Shown piece after piece: positions 10,650-20,495 of a DNA stretch of 64,000 nucleotides. The translations under genes and the position numbers were made by a program. Every line of letters starts with the position of its first letter. The stretch's first letter is position 1. Source of the stretch: Ditylenchus dipsaci. Its lineage: Eukaryota; Nematoda; Chromadorea; Rhabditida; Anguinidae. The notes beneath the pieces were generated by a model. It made no database searches and had not been told where the DNA came from. It saw only the letters and a list, made by a program, of their open reading frames with translations. The stretch covers positions 124,001 through 188,000 of the forward strand of contig SADC01000001.1 of NCBI GenBank assembly GCA_004194705.1, given 5' to 3'.

Positions 10650-11512
10650 AATTTTCCGGCGACCATTTCCGGCGGACAACTTTCCGCGGACAATTTTCCG
10701 CCGACCAATTTTCCGCCGACAAATTTCCGCCGACCAATTTTCCGCCGCCATAATTCAATTTCTGTTTTCACGTTTGGCTAGTATATTTAGTATGCCAATC
10801 TAAAATACATCTAGAATTTCGCTATTATATAGAATATAGAATTTCGCTATCTATAATAGAATAGAATTTCGCTATCTATTTTTTTTACCTGTTTTATCAT
10901 GTTGTCTCACTGGAGCTGGAAAAATAGTCTCTAAATGCATTTTTGTTCAAGAGTCTTGCTCGGAATCATGTCTAAGGTAAGTGAGTGCGCGCATCTCTAA
11001 CTCTCAAGCCCCTGCGCCACTTCGGGGCGCAGGGGGCTTGGGGCTTGGAGTTGAGATGCGCACACCCACATACCTTAGACGCAAATCACTCGAAAGTGAC
11101 TCTGGATGCATAAAATGTATGCATACCAGAGTTTATTTATGCGGTAGGCCCAGTCAACAAAACTATGTTCAACATCTTCCTTTTGTTCAAATTGGTCCCT
11201 TTTTGGTCTATTTTCCACCCTAATACAGCCTGAATCCCTTCGAAAATGGTTCAAAAGGGTACTTTTGGGTGGTCCAGAAACTCGATTTTTTATTGACCAG
11301 AACTCAAAAATTAGGCAGTATATTAGGGCAGTAAAATAACAAGGGAAATGAGAAAGGGTCATTCACAGAAGAAACTTTAACTTGAAAACAGAATTGAATA
11401 TGGCCGAAAATTGTCGGCGGAAAATTGGTCGGCAGAAATTGGTCGGCGGAAAATTTGTCGGCGGAAAATTGTCCGCGGAAATTGTCCGCGGAAAATTGGT
11501 CGGCGGAAAATT
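10650..11512. mobile_element. Nested inverted-repeat element with TTTTCCGCCGACC arrays
   Basis: GTCAATTTTCCGGCGACC starting near 10647 is mirrored by GGTCGGCGGAAAATTGAC ending near 11512. Each arm holds six or seven copies of a ~17-bp TTTCCGCCGACCAATT unit. Flanks share only GGTAC, so no target duplication is proven. The interior (10888-11330) is a copy of the hairpin-containing repeat also present at 42.2-42.7 kb. Confidence 0.75.
10888..11330. repeat. Dispersed repeat with a GC-rich hairpin, copy 1
   Basis: GTTTTATCATGTTGTCTCAC TGGAGCTGG leads into a near-perfect hairpin at 10973-11083 (GTCTAAGGTAAGTGAGTGCG ... ATACCTTAGAC) with an inner stem CCCCTGCGCC / GGCGCAGGGG. The next 230 bp also match 42430-42660. 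The hairpin starts with an excellent splice-donor-like AGGTAAGTGAG. Confidence 0.85.
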
Positions 11513-12401
11513 GACGGTACCGCAAAAGAACAATGTTTATTGCATTAACAATGTGCTACTATATCTAATAAATTACAAAAACAAACTTTCTCGGGGATAT
11601 TGTGCACGATAACGAGTCATGCTGCAAGCTCGATCTCATTTTTGGGGATTTCAAAAACCGAATAAGAACATATAGTTTACATTCATGCACTTTTATGAAG
11701 TTTTTTTGCCAGTATTTTGCTTTTTATTGTGTTGCGTACAACATTTTTTCCATGTGTACAGAAACATAAACAAAATTTTCAGGGTTTTCATTTGTGTACA
11801 TAAACCTACACAAAACTTTTTGACTTTTTATTTGCGTACACAAACGTACACAACATTTTCTGATTTTCATTTGTGTACAGAAATGAAAATGAGAAAATTT
11901 AAATTTTTATAAATGCTTCAAAAACAAAAACTCGAAATCTTTTGTGTACATTTGTTACAAAAATGTAACCGCAACACAAAAATTTTGAGCGTTTACTTGT
12001 AGGGTTGTCAAACGTTCGAATTTTCGAACGTTTCGATTCGACGAACATTCGAAGTTTGAAATTTTCGAACGTTCGGTTCGATTCGAAGTTCGAGTTCGAA
12101 AATTTCGAACGTTCGGTTCGATTCGAAGTTCGAGTTCGAAAATTTTCGAACGTTCGGTTCGATTCGAAGTTCGAGTTCGAAATTTTCGAACGTTCGGTTC
12201 GATTCGAAGTTCGAGTTCGAAATTTTCGAACGTTCGATTCGAAATTTTCGAACGTTTGATTCGAAGTTTGAATCATACAATTTTCACATGTTCGATTTAT
12301 AAAGTTCTGATTATTTTCAAATTCAAGCTTCGAATCTGACATTTATTCCATGCTAGTTTTCATATTCTGTAAATGTTCTTGATGCTTTTATTTAACAGTT
12401 A

Positions 12402-12641
12402 CTGTATTTCCTCTAATATACCACCCCCTTTGATTCAAAATCGTGTTCTGGCATTGCGTTTTCGACCCACTTTTTTCGTCACTTCTCTCAGGCAAGTTAT
12501 GACCCATTTTGTAGCCAGTGAGATGAGCTACAGAAGGAGTGGTAACTTGCTTGGGAGAAGTGATCGAAAAGTGGGTCAAAAACACACGCCACAAACACGT
12601 TTTTTGAATTTAGGGGGGTGTTATATTAGAGGAAATAGCGG
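12402..12641. mobile_element. CCGTAT-family MITE (240 bp)
   Basis: CTGTATTTCCTCTAATATAC at 12402 is mirrored by TATTAGAGGAAATAGCGG ending at 12641, each next to TA. The arms also share GTTTTCGACCCACTTTTT / AAAAGTGGGTCAAAAAC. No coding content. Confidence 0.8.
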
Positions 12642-12701
12642 TATGGCCGAGCGACGTTGGGCAACTTGTGAAAAAGGGCGACAAGGCAGTTTGGCAACTG
12701 T

Positions 12702-13325
12702 GGTGCTGAATATTCGCTTGGAAAAAGTGGAGCCACAACAAATCTATCTTCTCATCTACAATCTGCAAACATAACGAACAAAACATGATCAGAACTAACT
12801 ATGGAACCTCAAAGGTGATTTTAGCAAGCCTTTTACAAAATGAGTTTCCCCGTAACCTTAACAGCTACCTTCGCGTCACGATATTTCCTCAGAAGTGCCG
12901 AAAAGGCTGATGAATGCAGAGAAAGTCTCAGGAATTTGCAAAGGATCATATCATTTCAATCACCTTGGATGAGTTCTCGCACAGGAGCACTCACTACTAT
13001 GGTACGGCTTATAGTTTCTGTGAATTCTCTCTGGAATAGCTTTTTTTAATTCTCCAAAATCCCTCATCTCGCAATTCTGGCTCGTAAATACTTGTCCCAT
13101 TTCGTTATCCAGCGTTGCGTTCAGAAAGGTGTTTTTCCAAGCTTCTCTTCTCTTCGCTAACTCTCTTCGATCCCGTTTACCAAAAGATGCTGCACCAACC
13201 TTCTTCACATCAAAAACCGGGCTGGCGGATTCAGTACTAGAGGATGCCAGAAGCAAGAATACTGAAGAACCGGAAGAAATCATCAATATTTTAATGGAAA
13301 ATTCCGTAGATTTTCGAAGATTTTG
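12702..13325 (+). pseudogene. hAT transposase relic (BED finger and catalytic-start fragments)
   Basis: At 12702-12776 the frame reads GKSGATTNLSSHLQSANITN, the histidine half of a BED zinc finger (TTNL..HL...H). Around 12945-13020 another frame reads ISITLDEFSHRSTHYYGTAY, like the hAT stretch holding the first catalytic Asp (LD-W-S....Y-G). At 13190-13325 an acidic frame ends EEIINILMENSVDFRRF and stop. Frames change repeatedly and the dimerisation domain is missing, so it is inactive. Its place between matching subterminal arrays makes it the founder or a relative of the element around it. Confidence 0.6.
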
Positions 13326-13827
13326 ATTGATTTGGTTGTTATAGTTTAATAAAGGTCACGAAATTATGACTAAAATTATAAAAATATCTGGTAAAAAGTT
13401 CTAAATTTCCCTAATTACACGTTCGATTCGAATTTCAAGAATTTTCGAATCGAACGTTGGTCGAAGTTTGAATCGAAAATTTTTCGAATCGAACGTTTGG
13501 TTCGAAGTTTGAATTCGAAAATTTTCGATCGAACGTTCGGTTCGAAGTTTGAATTCGAAATTTTCGAAATCGAACGTTCGGTTCGAAGTTTGAATTCGAA
13601 ATTTCGAATCGAACGTTCGGTTCGAAGTTCGAGTTTGAAATTTCGAATCGAACGTTGGTTCGAAGTTCGGGTTCGAAATTTTCGAACGAACGTTCGGTTC
13701 GAAGTCGAACGTTCGAAAAAATCTCGAACATTTGACTCGAAGTTTCGAAATCGATCTTAGATTCGACAACCCCTATTACATGTGTACACAAACATCATGT
13801 GTACACAAAAACATCACTGGTTGGGAG

Positions 13828-14044
13828 TATTTGAAAATTACCTACTTCAGATGCTGTTTAACCCGTTGTTTTCCCTCCTCTTTCCGTAAAATTTTTTTTC
13901 AAAAGATGGCAAATTCCACCCAATCAGCAAGTTTCAACTGCTTAGAATATTTGTCCTGACGTGAAGTATTAAACGCCAATTATAAGTGGCATATAAAGTC
14001 GCAATATATGTTGCATTTAGATCATTCCTCGCTTCTTCGTTGTG
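13828..14044. other. Spacer, possible upstream region of the 14.0-15.5 kb gene
   Basis: No repeat or exon recognised. It joins the right flank of the hAT element to the gene downstream; before the insertion it was continuous with sequence ending at 10323. Confidence 0.3.
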
Positions 14045-15491
14045 TCAGATAGTTGCTTCTCAGTCTCTCGTCTAATTCCTACCGTCTCAACAATCATGCC
14101 TGGTGCAAACGCTCAAGAAAGTCGTTCTGATATTGTGATGCTTCGCTCCAGAGAGATTTCGGCTCAGTTCTATACGCCTACATGCTCAGCGCCAAGCAAC
14201 AGCTCAGTGGAAGCAATCAGCCGAGCCGATGCAGTCCATCCGAGGAAAGAAATGAGTCTCTGAAAGGTGTTAATATGTGATTGAGCGTTTAGACTCTAGT
14301 ACCTGATACACTTTCAGATGCTGCCCGATCTGTCTCCGAATACGCCGAGAAATCTCTTGCTACTGAGGTGCCCTCTACGAATAGTCGAGCCGTGAAGAGA
14401 AAGATCAAGTCCGTTGGGATGGATTCCGGCCCGGTACTTTCAACTCGCGAATTCGATGTTTATCCTGTAATATTTTGTAGATGCTTGCGCCAATGCCTCT
14501 GAATATGCTGAGAAATCTCTTGCTGCGAAGTGCCCTCTACGAATAATTCAACGTGAAGAGCAAAGACCAAGTCGTTGAAATAGATTTCCACCCGGTATGT
14601 TCACTTCAAAGATTTACATTTCTTCAAGTTTACTGTTTAGATGCTTGTGCCTGTGCCTCTGAATATGCTGAAAAGGGATTAGCTGCAAACTTGGCTCAGA
14701 AGAAAGCAGGTCAAAGAATCTGCTGCCGGTAGGAGTGCTCTTCGGAGTCAGAACGTGTATTTGGAAATGTAGGCTACTCTTCATTTTTCTGGTATTTCTT
14801 TGTGTCGAATTTACCTTCCTTTTAGCCGATTTCTGCTGAAGTTCTTGTTCGTCGAAGTCAGCAAGTGCCTAATGGTGGACAAGTTAATGCCTACTCTTGC
14901 TAATGGACAGCTCTTCCTCGTGCCTGCTGGAAATGATGGTCTTCAAACAGCTTTGCCGTCAGCCTTCGATGAGATGGTGAGCTCTTCTTATTCGTCAAAA
15001 AAGGTTATTATGTGTGTATTGATTTGAATTTAGGCATTGCGAATATTCCGAATAGTGCTTGCTCAAATGAACTTTGTACATCGTGCCTTGCCAAGATGAA
15101 GCTTTTTCTAGGTGCAGAGTTTGCTAAATTCGAAAGATTCTACAACGAGGTGGGTCTTTAACGTTATTGATGATAGACTTTTTTAATAATTGGCTTTCTA
15201 GCATGTTGGTCATCCTGAAGAAGACAACGATTTGAAGACAGCGCTACACGCTCAGTCGATTCTAATCTCATCACTTCAGTCGAACTGCTTGGTGGTCTGA
15301 AGCGGGGCTGCTGGATTTGATCTCATCACTTCTGTGGAAGACATTGATCCTCCGATCTCAAAACTCAGTGGAGCACACATTCATGCTCAGGCGGCAGTGA
15401 ACAGACTAACTGAGAACGAGAATTCGCGAAGAAATATTGAAAATCCTCTCTGTGTAGACATTTGTCTGTATTGGCGTGTGTGATGAATAAA
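14045..15491 (+). pseudogene. Unidentified multi-exon gene with a triplicated exon, probably decayed
   Basis: Exons: a serine-rich first exon (about 14045-14274, ending at a GTGTTAAT donor), then three related exons beginning after TTTCAG, TTGTAG and GTTTAG at 14319, 14481 and 14641. They encode DAARSVSEYAEKSLATE, DACANASEYAEKSLAA and DACACASEYAEKGLAA. Later exons at 14826-14975, about 15035-15149 (IPNSACSNELCTSCLAKMKL) and 15203 onward follow, with AATAAA at 15486-15491. The D-A-x-x-x-S-E-Y-A-E-K motif is not one I recognise. Several exons open in conflicting frames and an in-frame stop follows copy 3, so this is either a pseudogene or is damaged by sequencing indels. It has no repeats inside, unlike its surroundings, which argues for a real recent gene. 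Confidence 0.5.
15486..15491 (+). terminator. Polyadenylation signal AATAAA
   Basis: A canonical AATAAA follows the last exon-like stretch of the gene to its left, with a T-rich downstream element at about 15515-15530. Confidence 0.5.
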
Positions 15492-15904
15492 TATTGTGTA
15501 GCTGCATCTCTTTTGTTCCTTTTTTTTCAGCCCTCGATTTTCGTCACTCGCGTAACATCGAGTCGCGTAATATATGGAGTTGTGGAGCTACAATCTCGCC
15601 GGTATTGGTACCATAAGCATCTCTAATTTGCTTTTTGTGGTTCTCCGCACAAGTTGCCTTAGAAGTGTGAGCTTAGAATGGACTTGTGACAAATAAAACT
15701 GAAAGATATGGCAGGGTCCAAATTTTGGTGTTACGTGTTACGCCGGAATATAAATGGAGCTTGTAGAAAGGTCTGTAAGTGTGTGGTTTTCTTAGTATAC
15801 TTATGTTTGTTAGAGGTCTTCTCTCGGTGCTAAGACTGATTAAATTTTTTCCCGTGCCAGATGCGTTTTACTACGAATTGACATCCCTATGTTAATTATA
15901 ACGG

Positions 15905-16075
15905 TCCGTGACGTTTGGCTCCCGCGACTGTTTGTCCCCTCGGGACGTTTGGCCCTCTCCTATGAAAAAGGGACGTTTGGCCCCCTCTACATAAAACGAG
16001 ACATTGGCCCCCTCCTATCAAAAAGAGACGTTTGGCCCCTTTAAATAAATATGGGACGTTTGGCCCCTAAACACG
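15905..16075. repeat. ~35-bp tandem repeat with GGGACGTTTGGCCCC
   Basis: About six copies of a unit containing GACGTTTGGCCCC and a variable A-rich spacer. The same GGCGTTTGGCCCC word forms the inverted ends of the element at 35744-36960, so this may be one surviving end of a relative. Confidence 0.75.
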
Positions 16076-17543
16076 TAAAAAAGCAAATTATTGTCATTAT
16101 TATTAATATGTTAATCAAAATTGGTACCCTGAACACGGTTTGTTAATACCAAGATACCGATTTTGCTATTTGGAATTCCCGTATCGAGCTGGGAAAATAC
16201 CTTGACTACCTGAGGGTACCCCAACTACCATGTAACTATCTTAACCGATACTGGCTGAAAACACCAATTTTTCAGACCAAACAGCTTCAAAATTCCTATT
16301 TTTGTTACTTCAGCATAGCAACAACCTATAATTCAAGTCCCCCGAGAGTTTGTAGTTAGGAATCCTGGTAGTTGTACTTAAATGGTATTCTTAGGTAGTG
16401 GTACCTGGGTGGTGGTAGTAGTAACTCTAGTACTACCTCGGCAGTGGTACTCACCTAGTAACATCTACTTATCAGGTATTCAGGTGGCGTTATCTAGTTG
16501 GTTAGGGTATTGAAGTTAAAGTTAAGGTTTTTAAGCATAGCGAGTTAGCTTTAGGTATTGTGTGTAAAACTAATGACTATACTACACCCTCCAGGTGATA
16601 AAGTCAATACCTCGGTTCATGCTTTGGTACTGTGGTTTTGGCTTTTAAAATCAACGTCTTTAGCTATTGAACAGTGTTCATGATATGATTTTGGTCAGAA
16701 TACCGTGGTTTTTGAAATACATATGCCTAAATATTTTAATTTTAAAGGTGAAACTCTTCCCAGCTGAATATATGGGGTTTGCTATCCCATGCTTCTGGTG
16801 CCGAGGTTTTACAAGCGAAACTTACACAAAATTTTTAATTTTAGCTCTCGAGACAATGTATCATCTCTGAGGCCTAATAATCCTTTAAAGGCCTAATAAT
16901 CTGAGGCCTAATAATCCTGGTTCGAATCCATATGGGCGCATTCCTTATTTCAATATAATTTCATATATAAAGCAGGCATTTGACTTTTCAGGTCATTTGG
17001 GTGAATGTAGCCCTACTCTGGAGTTACCTGGATATCAACCTGTCCAGGTGGTAGCCGCCCCAGGTTTGGAGTTATGTAGGTGAAATCGCACTTTTGGTCT
17101 TAACAAGACCAATTCCTCACAAATTTTTTAGTTTGGAAAAATGGATTTTTTTATATAAATTACCTTTTTTATTTTTAGGCCATCCAGGTGGATATCCACC
17201 TGACCAGGTTGTACCTTGAAGTTGGAGTGTGTAAAATCGCAATTTTGGACTTTATAAACCCAATTCCTCATTCAATTTTAAGTTATAAAAAATGGTTTAT
17301 TTTTCATTTTAAAGAAATTTTTATTTTTCATGTTTGGGTTTGGTTTGAGACTATTAAGGCAGTTTGAGGGTATTTGGGTTGGTTTGCGATGGTTTCGGGT
17401 GGTTTGGACACAATCTAACACATTTCTCAAAAAACTAAAAAAGTTGCCTTGGTCCCCCTGTTGTTTGAAAAAAGTTGTAAAGGTTTTAGCCAACACATCA
17501 ATATTATTGTCTACATAGTAGTATTTGGCACCACCAAATGGGC
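16076..17543. other. Degenerate repeats rich in ACCTGG / GGTACC words
   Basis: No gene seen. 16190-16500 is full of loosely repeated TACCTGGGTGGTGG and GGTACC words. Two blocks (16985-17080 and 17175-17275) are copies of a sequence with CCAGGTGGATATCCACCTGA that also occurs near 4060, 4225, 54550 and 54860. AATCCTGGTTCGAATCC at about 16913-16929 matches a tRNA B box but has no matching A box. Confidence 0.5.
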
Positions 17544-17611
17544 TCATCTCTCACTAATCCGGCATTTAAAATGGTTTGGCTTGCTGGCCATTCCAGCCAG
17601 GCGAACCAGAC

Positions 17612-18018
17612 CAGTGTTGTGACTTCCTCATTCTTCCTCATTTTTTCTTTTGTAGTATTGATGCTTTTTTCAACGTTTTACTTACATTTCTCAGCAAGTT
17701 TGGTGTCATTTTGAAGCTGAGATTATAAGCTTTAAAATGACACCAAACTTTTTACCAAATGTATTTAAAATATTAGAAAGCAGTAGAATGAGGAACGTGA
17801 GGAAAGTTTTCCTCATTTTTCTTCATTTTTCCTCATTTTTGCGTATTATTGATTTTTCTTCCAACATTTCGTTAACGTCTCTCGAAGCTTTTGGTGTCAT
17901 TTTGAAGCCTATAATCTCAGCTATAATATAATATCAAACTCGTTGAGTAAAGTTTTAAAAAGTTAGAAATGTTCATCAAAAATTAGTCATGAGGAAAAAT
18001 GAGGAAGTCACAACACTG
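17612..18018. mobile_element. hAT MITE (407 bp), 8-bp duplication AACCAGAC
   Basis: Tips CAGTGTTGTGACTTCCTCAT and its complement are flanked by perfect AACCAGAC repeats (17604-17611, 18019-18026). The arms pair across most of the length (AGTTTGGTGTCATTTTGAAG and inverse). It interrupts the last part of the P450 relic. Confidence 0.93.
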
Positions 18019-18243
18019 AACCAGACTCGGCAAATATAATTACCAGGATCTGCAGCCTCGAAGTTGAAATTTTGGATCATTGAAGCAAAGACAATGCTGA
18101 GCTCCATCCTGACCAAACTCTTACCAAGACAGGCTCTTTAGCCCACACCAAATGGCTTTAAGTATTTCGAGGGAGCATGTGTGTTCTTGACTTTGTCAAT
18201 AAAGCGTTCAGGATGTGTCTTGAATGTGTCTGGATCTGGGAAT

Positions 18244-19891
18244 TAGAGATAGAAAGTGGGGACCAAGCAAGATTCCAAGACAAGATTTTTGACCGAAGTT
18301 TTGACCAAGACCAAGACCAAGATTTTCGAAAACGGCCAAGCAAGATCTTGGCCAAGATCTTGGCCAAAAACCAAGATTAATAGTACAAATTTTATAGCAA
18401 AACTCGTGGCTAGTGATATATAATTTTTTTACGCACCATGTTTCCTGTTCTTTATCTTGTGCTTTTTATATTGTTTGATGTGTGTTTCAAGGTCTTCATA
18501 ATTTAGATGAGTGATATCTGGAAGATTGGTCTTTTCTCAAAAATTTCCGGTAGTGAAGCTCAGTGTGAAGCTTGCCAAAAAACTATTAAGATGACAATCA
18601 TGGAACTAATGGACTGTTTGTGCACGCTAAGACTCATGCCGAATATGCTGCTAAGTTGAAGGAAATTGGAGTAAAGCAAGCATCTGTAAAGAACTCAATG
18701 GAACAGTTTGTAAAAATTCTGCCAAAGGGTATGATTTTTTGCGCTCATTCGAGTTATAGATTGTCACTTTTATATAGGTGAGCTCTCTTCTCTAGACAAA
18801 AAGGTTGTTCATTACATTGCATGTGCTAATCTACCGTTCTTCACTGTCGATCAGCCTACGTTTAAGCCTCTTCTAGCTCTATCTGACCGAGACAGTCTAA
18901 AAGGTTTGATGACATTTCATCACATTTCAGCAAGTCAAAACATTTTTTTGTGTAGGATACCATCACTATGCTGACTGGGTGCTTCCGCGAATGTACGAAA
19001 TGGTCAAAACTAGGGTCAAAGTACTTATAAAGGATTGTCCAGTTCTTTCCTTCACTTCCGATTTGTGGTCAGGCCCTACTGAGTCTTTCATCAGGTTTTT
19101 TATGCAAAGATTTAAAGATTACCGTGGATCATGGTGGATAGCGTGGATCAGTGAAGAATGTAGACAGGATGAAGAGGCACCATATGTTGAAGAAACAGGT
19201 AAAATAACTTCACGACAGAACCATTGTATATGTTTTGATTTTCAAGAGGTTCAATCCCCGATGCCAAAGCGTCATCAATCCTTCTTTGGACGGCACAGCC
19301 AATTGTTCGAGGATGGTTTTGGTCAACAATCCCTTTCAGTCGATTCGGCAATGATAGAATTACAGGCTTTCAATAAACGCAAGTGCATTGACCCGGAAGA
19401 AGATCCCTCCAGTTTTGGAAGGTAATGCTTAAGGAGATTTTTGAAATATTTCCAACTATCGATTACTTAGGCAAACGAACTCAGTTATCCGACTCTCGCT
19501 AAGCTTGCACGCCGTTATCTCTCAGCTCAGCCACAAGCCAGCCAAGCGAGCAAATATTCTCCGTTGCAAGAGATGTGTACGATTACAGGAGGAGTAATTT
19601 GAGCCCAGAAAAGGCGGAAATGCTTATATTTCTGAATAGAGCTTTGCCAGTTATCAATTTTTGTTATTGAAGTTACTTGTTGTGAGAAGTTGTTGTATCT
19701 ACGGTACAGATTTAATAAAATAGGTTATTGGGTTATTTGTAAATTTTGCCTACAAGATTGGCCAGAAAACCAAGACCAAGACCAAGATTTCTAGAAATGA
19801 CCAAGCAAGATCCCAAGACAAGATTTTCAGTCAAAATTGGGGCAAGACAAGACAAAATCTTGGCCAAGATCTTGTCTTGTTTCTATCTCTA
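18244..19891. mobile_element. hAT element (1648 bp) with transposase relic, duplication CTGGGAAT
   Basis: Tips TAGAGATAGAAA and TTTCTATCTCTA sit between perfect 8-bp CTGGGAAT repeats (18236-18243, 19892-19899). Subterminal arrays of AAGACCAAGACCAAGA and the palindrome CCAAGATCTTGG lie at 18255-18380 and 19755-19880. A spliced, partly broken hAT transposase lies between. A shorter derivative with the same ends is at 61994-62840. Confidence 0.95.
18507..19669 (+). pseudogene. hAT transposase (BED finger, catalytic start, dimerisation domain)
   Basis: Exon 1 (18507-about 18742) reads MSDIWKIGLFSKISG, CEACQKTIKM and, after one frame change, TNGLFVHAKTHAEYAAKLKE: a BED zinc finger with C-x2-C and H-x3-H. 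Exon 2 (about 18780-18904) reads HYIACANLPFFTVDQPTFKP. Exon 3 (from 18957) reads YHHYADWVLPRMYEMV and CPVLSFTSDLWSGPTESFI, where SDLW holds the first catalytic Asp. The middle is shortened and frame-broken. The C-terminus near 19490-19669 reads [35 protein letters not shown], the dimerisation motif. The family works by cut-and-paste transposition with 8-bp duplications, as seen at its ends. Loss of the central RNaseH insertion makes this copy inactive. Confidence 0.85.
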
Positions 19892-19979
19892 CTGGGAATA
19901 GATGTTCGTCATACAAAACGGCTCCGATTTGAGGCATTATAGTTGTTCCAGCTGCAATTTGCTTCCATTTCATCTAAAT

Positions 19980-20495
19980 ATTTTAGTATTATTATTGTAC
20001 ATGATGAAAATCCGTCGGGTTCACGATTTTTACATCAAAATCCAGCCAACTGGTTTCGGAAATCCCTACCTCAAATTCATTAAAAGTGAGTGAATTTTAT
20101 ATTGCGAATTATTTAAATTGGCCGATTTGATTTTTCGAAGTCGCAAGTTTAATTTTTATTCTAAACACATACTTTTTTTTATTTTTTTTCTCTCATTATT
20201 ATTTGTTTGGCAATTCTCTGATTGCTGTTTTTGATTGATTTCATAGCAAATAAAACTATGACTGAAGAATAACGTAGCTAAAATTATGACAAAAGTCGCA
20301 GTCTTACTCTGAGTTGCACTAAAAATTCGCAATATAAAATGTACTCCTTCTTAAAAAGTTTGTAATAGTAACAAGAAACAATTTCTGTTCCGGATTTCGT
20401 CTAAAATTAACCATTTTTCCCAAAAGTTTTAGTTTCGTAGCTAAATCTGAAATATTCAATTTTCTTGCCATGTATGACTCAGTACATTTTAACTA
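19980..20495. other. Unannotated spacer
   Basis: No convincing upstream P450 exon, gene or repeat. 20030-20095 has an open minus-strand frame without recognisable motif. Confidence 0.3.

Larger units (their letters stand above)
12001..13775. mobile_element. hAT element nested in the 10.3-13.8 kb element, TTCGAACGTTCG arrays
   Basis: Tips AGGGTTGTCAAACGTTCG at 12001 and CGACAACCCCTA at 13775 lie between TTACTTGT (11993-12000) and TTACATGT (13776-13783), a 7/8 matching duplication. Arrays of a ~43-bp unit rich in TTCGAACGTTCGGTTCGA occupy 12005-12265 and, inverted, 13418-13760. Between them are transposase relics on the plus strand and a small MITE at 12402-12641. Confidence 0.85.
10324..13819. 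mobile_element. hAT element with GTGTAC arrays, 8-bp duplication GTTGGGAG
   Basis: Tips CAGTG...TTTGTGTAC at 10324 and the complement ending CACTG at 13819 are flanked by perfect 8-bp repeats GTTGGGAG (10316-10323, 13820-13827). Both ends carry arrays of the palindromic word TGTGTACACA (10350-10640 and 11700-11960 plus 13784-13810). Two elements sit inside it: an inverted-repeat element at about 10650-11512 and a younger hAT element at 12001-13775, which split the right-hand end. No transposase of its own is visible. Confidence 0.85.
17544..19973 (-). pseudogene. Cytochrome P450 C-terminal exon, split by two hAT insertions
   Basis: Removing the insertions at 17612-18018 and 18244-19891 with one copy of each 8-bp duplication gives a continuous minus-strand frame from 19973. 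It reads AAGTTIMPQIGAVLYDEHLF, PDPDTFKTHPERFIDKVKN, YLKPFGVG, a TAA at 18138-18140, then RACLGKSLVRMELSIVFASM. This is the P450 PERF and haem-loop region (FxxGxRxCxG), with the cysteine present but the residue before the Arg replaced by a stop. The end LAGMASKPNHFKCRISER and TGA (17544-17546) is in a shifted frame. P450s are membrane-bound haem monooxygenases; this copy cannot make an active enzyme. Earlier P450 exons are not visible to the right. Confidence 0.88.

Noticed and set aside
10527..11612. Frames with FRRPIFRR or NFPPTNFPP text
   Set aside because: Translation of the TTTTCCGCCGACC arrays in an element's arms.
11899..12342. Frames on both strands rich in FESN/RTFENF across 12.0-12.3 and 13.4-13.8 kb
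   Set aside because: These translate the subterminal TTCGAACG arrays of a hAT element; repeats, not protein.
16905..16940. tRNA gene, from GGTTCGAATCC with GGGCGCA nearby
   Set aside because: No matching acceptor stem or A box upstream at the right distance; only a B-box word.
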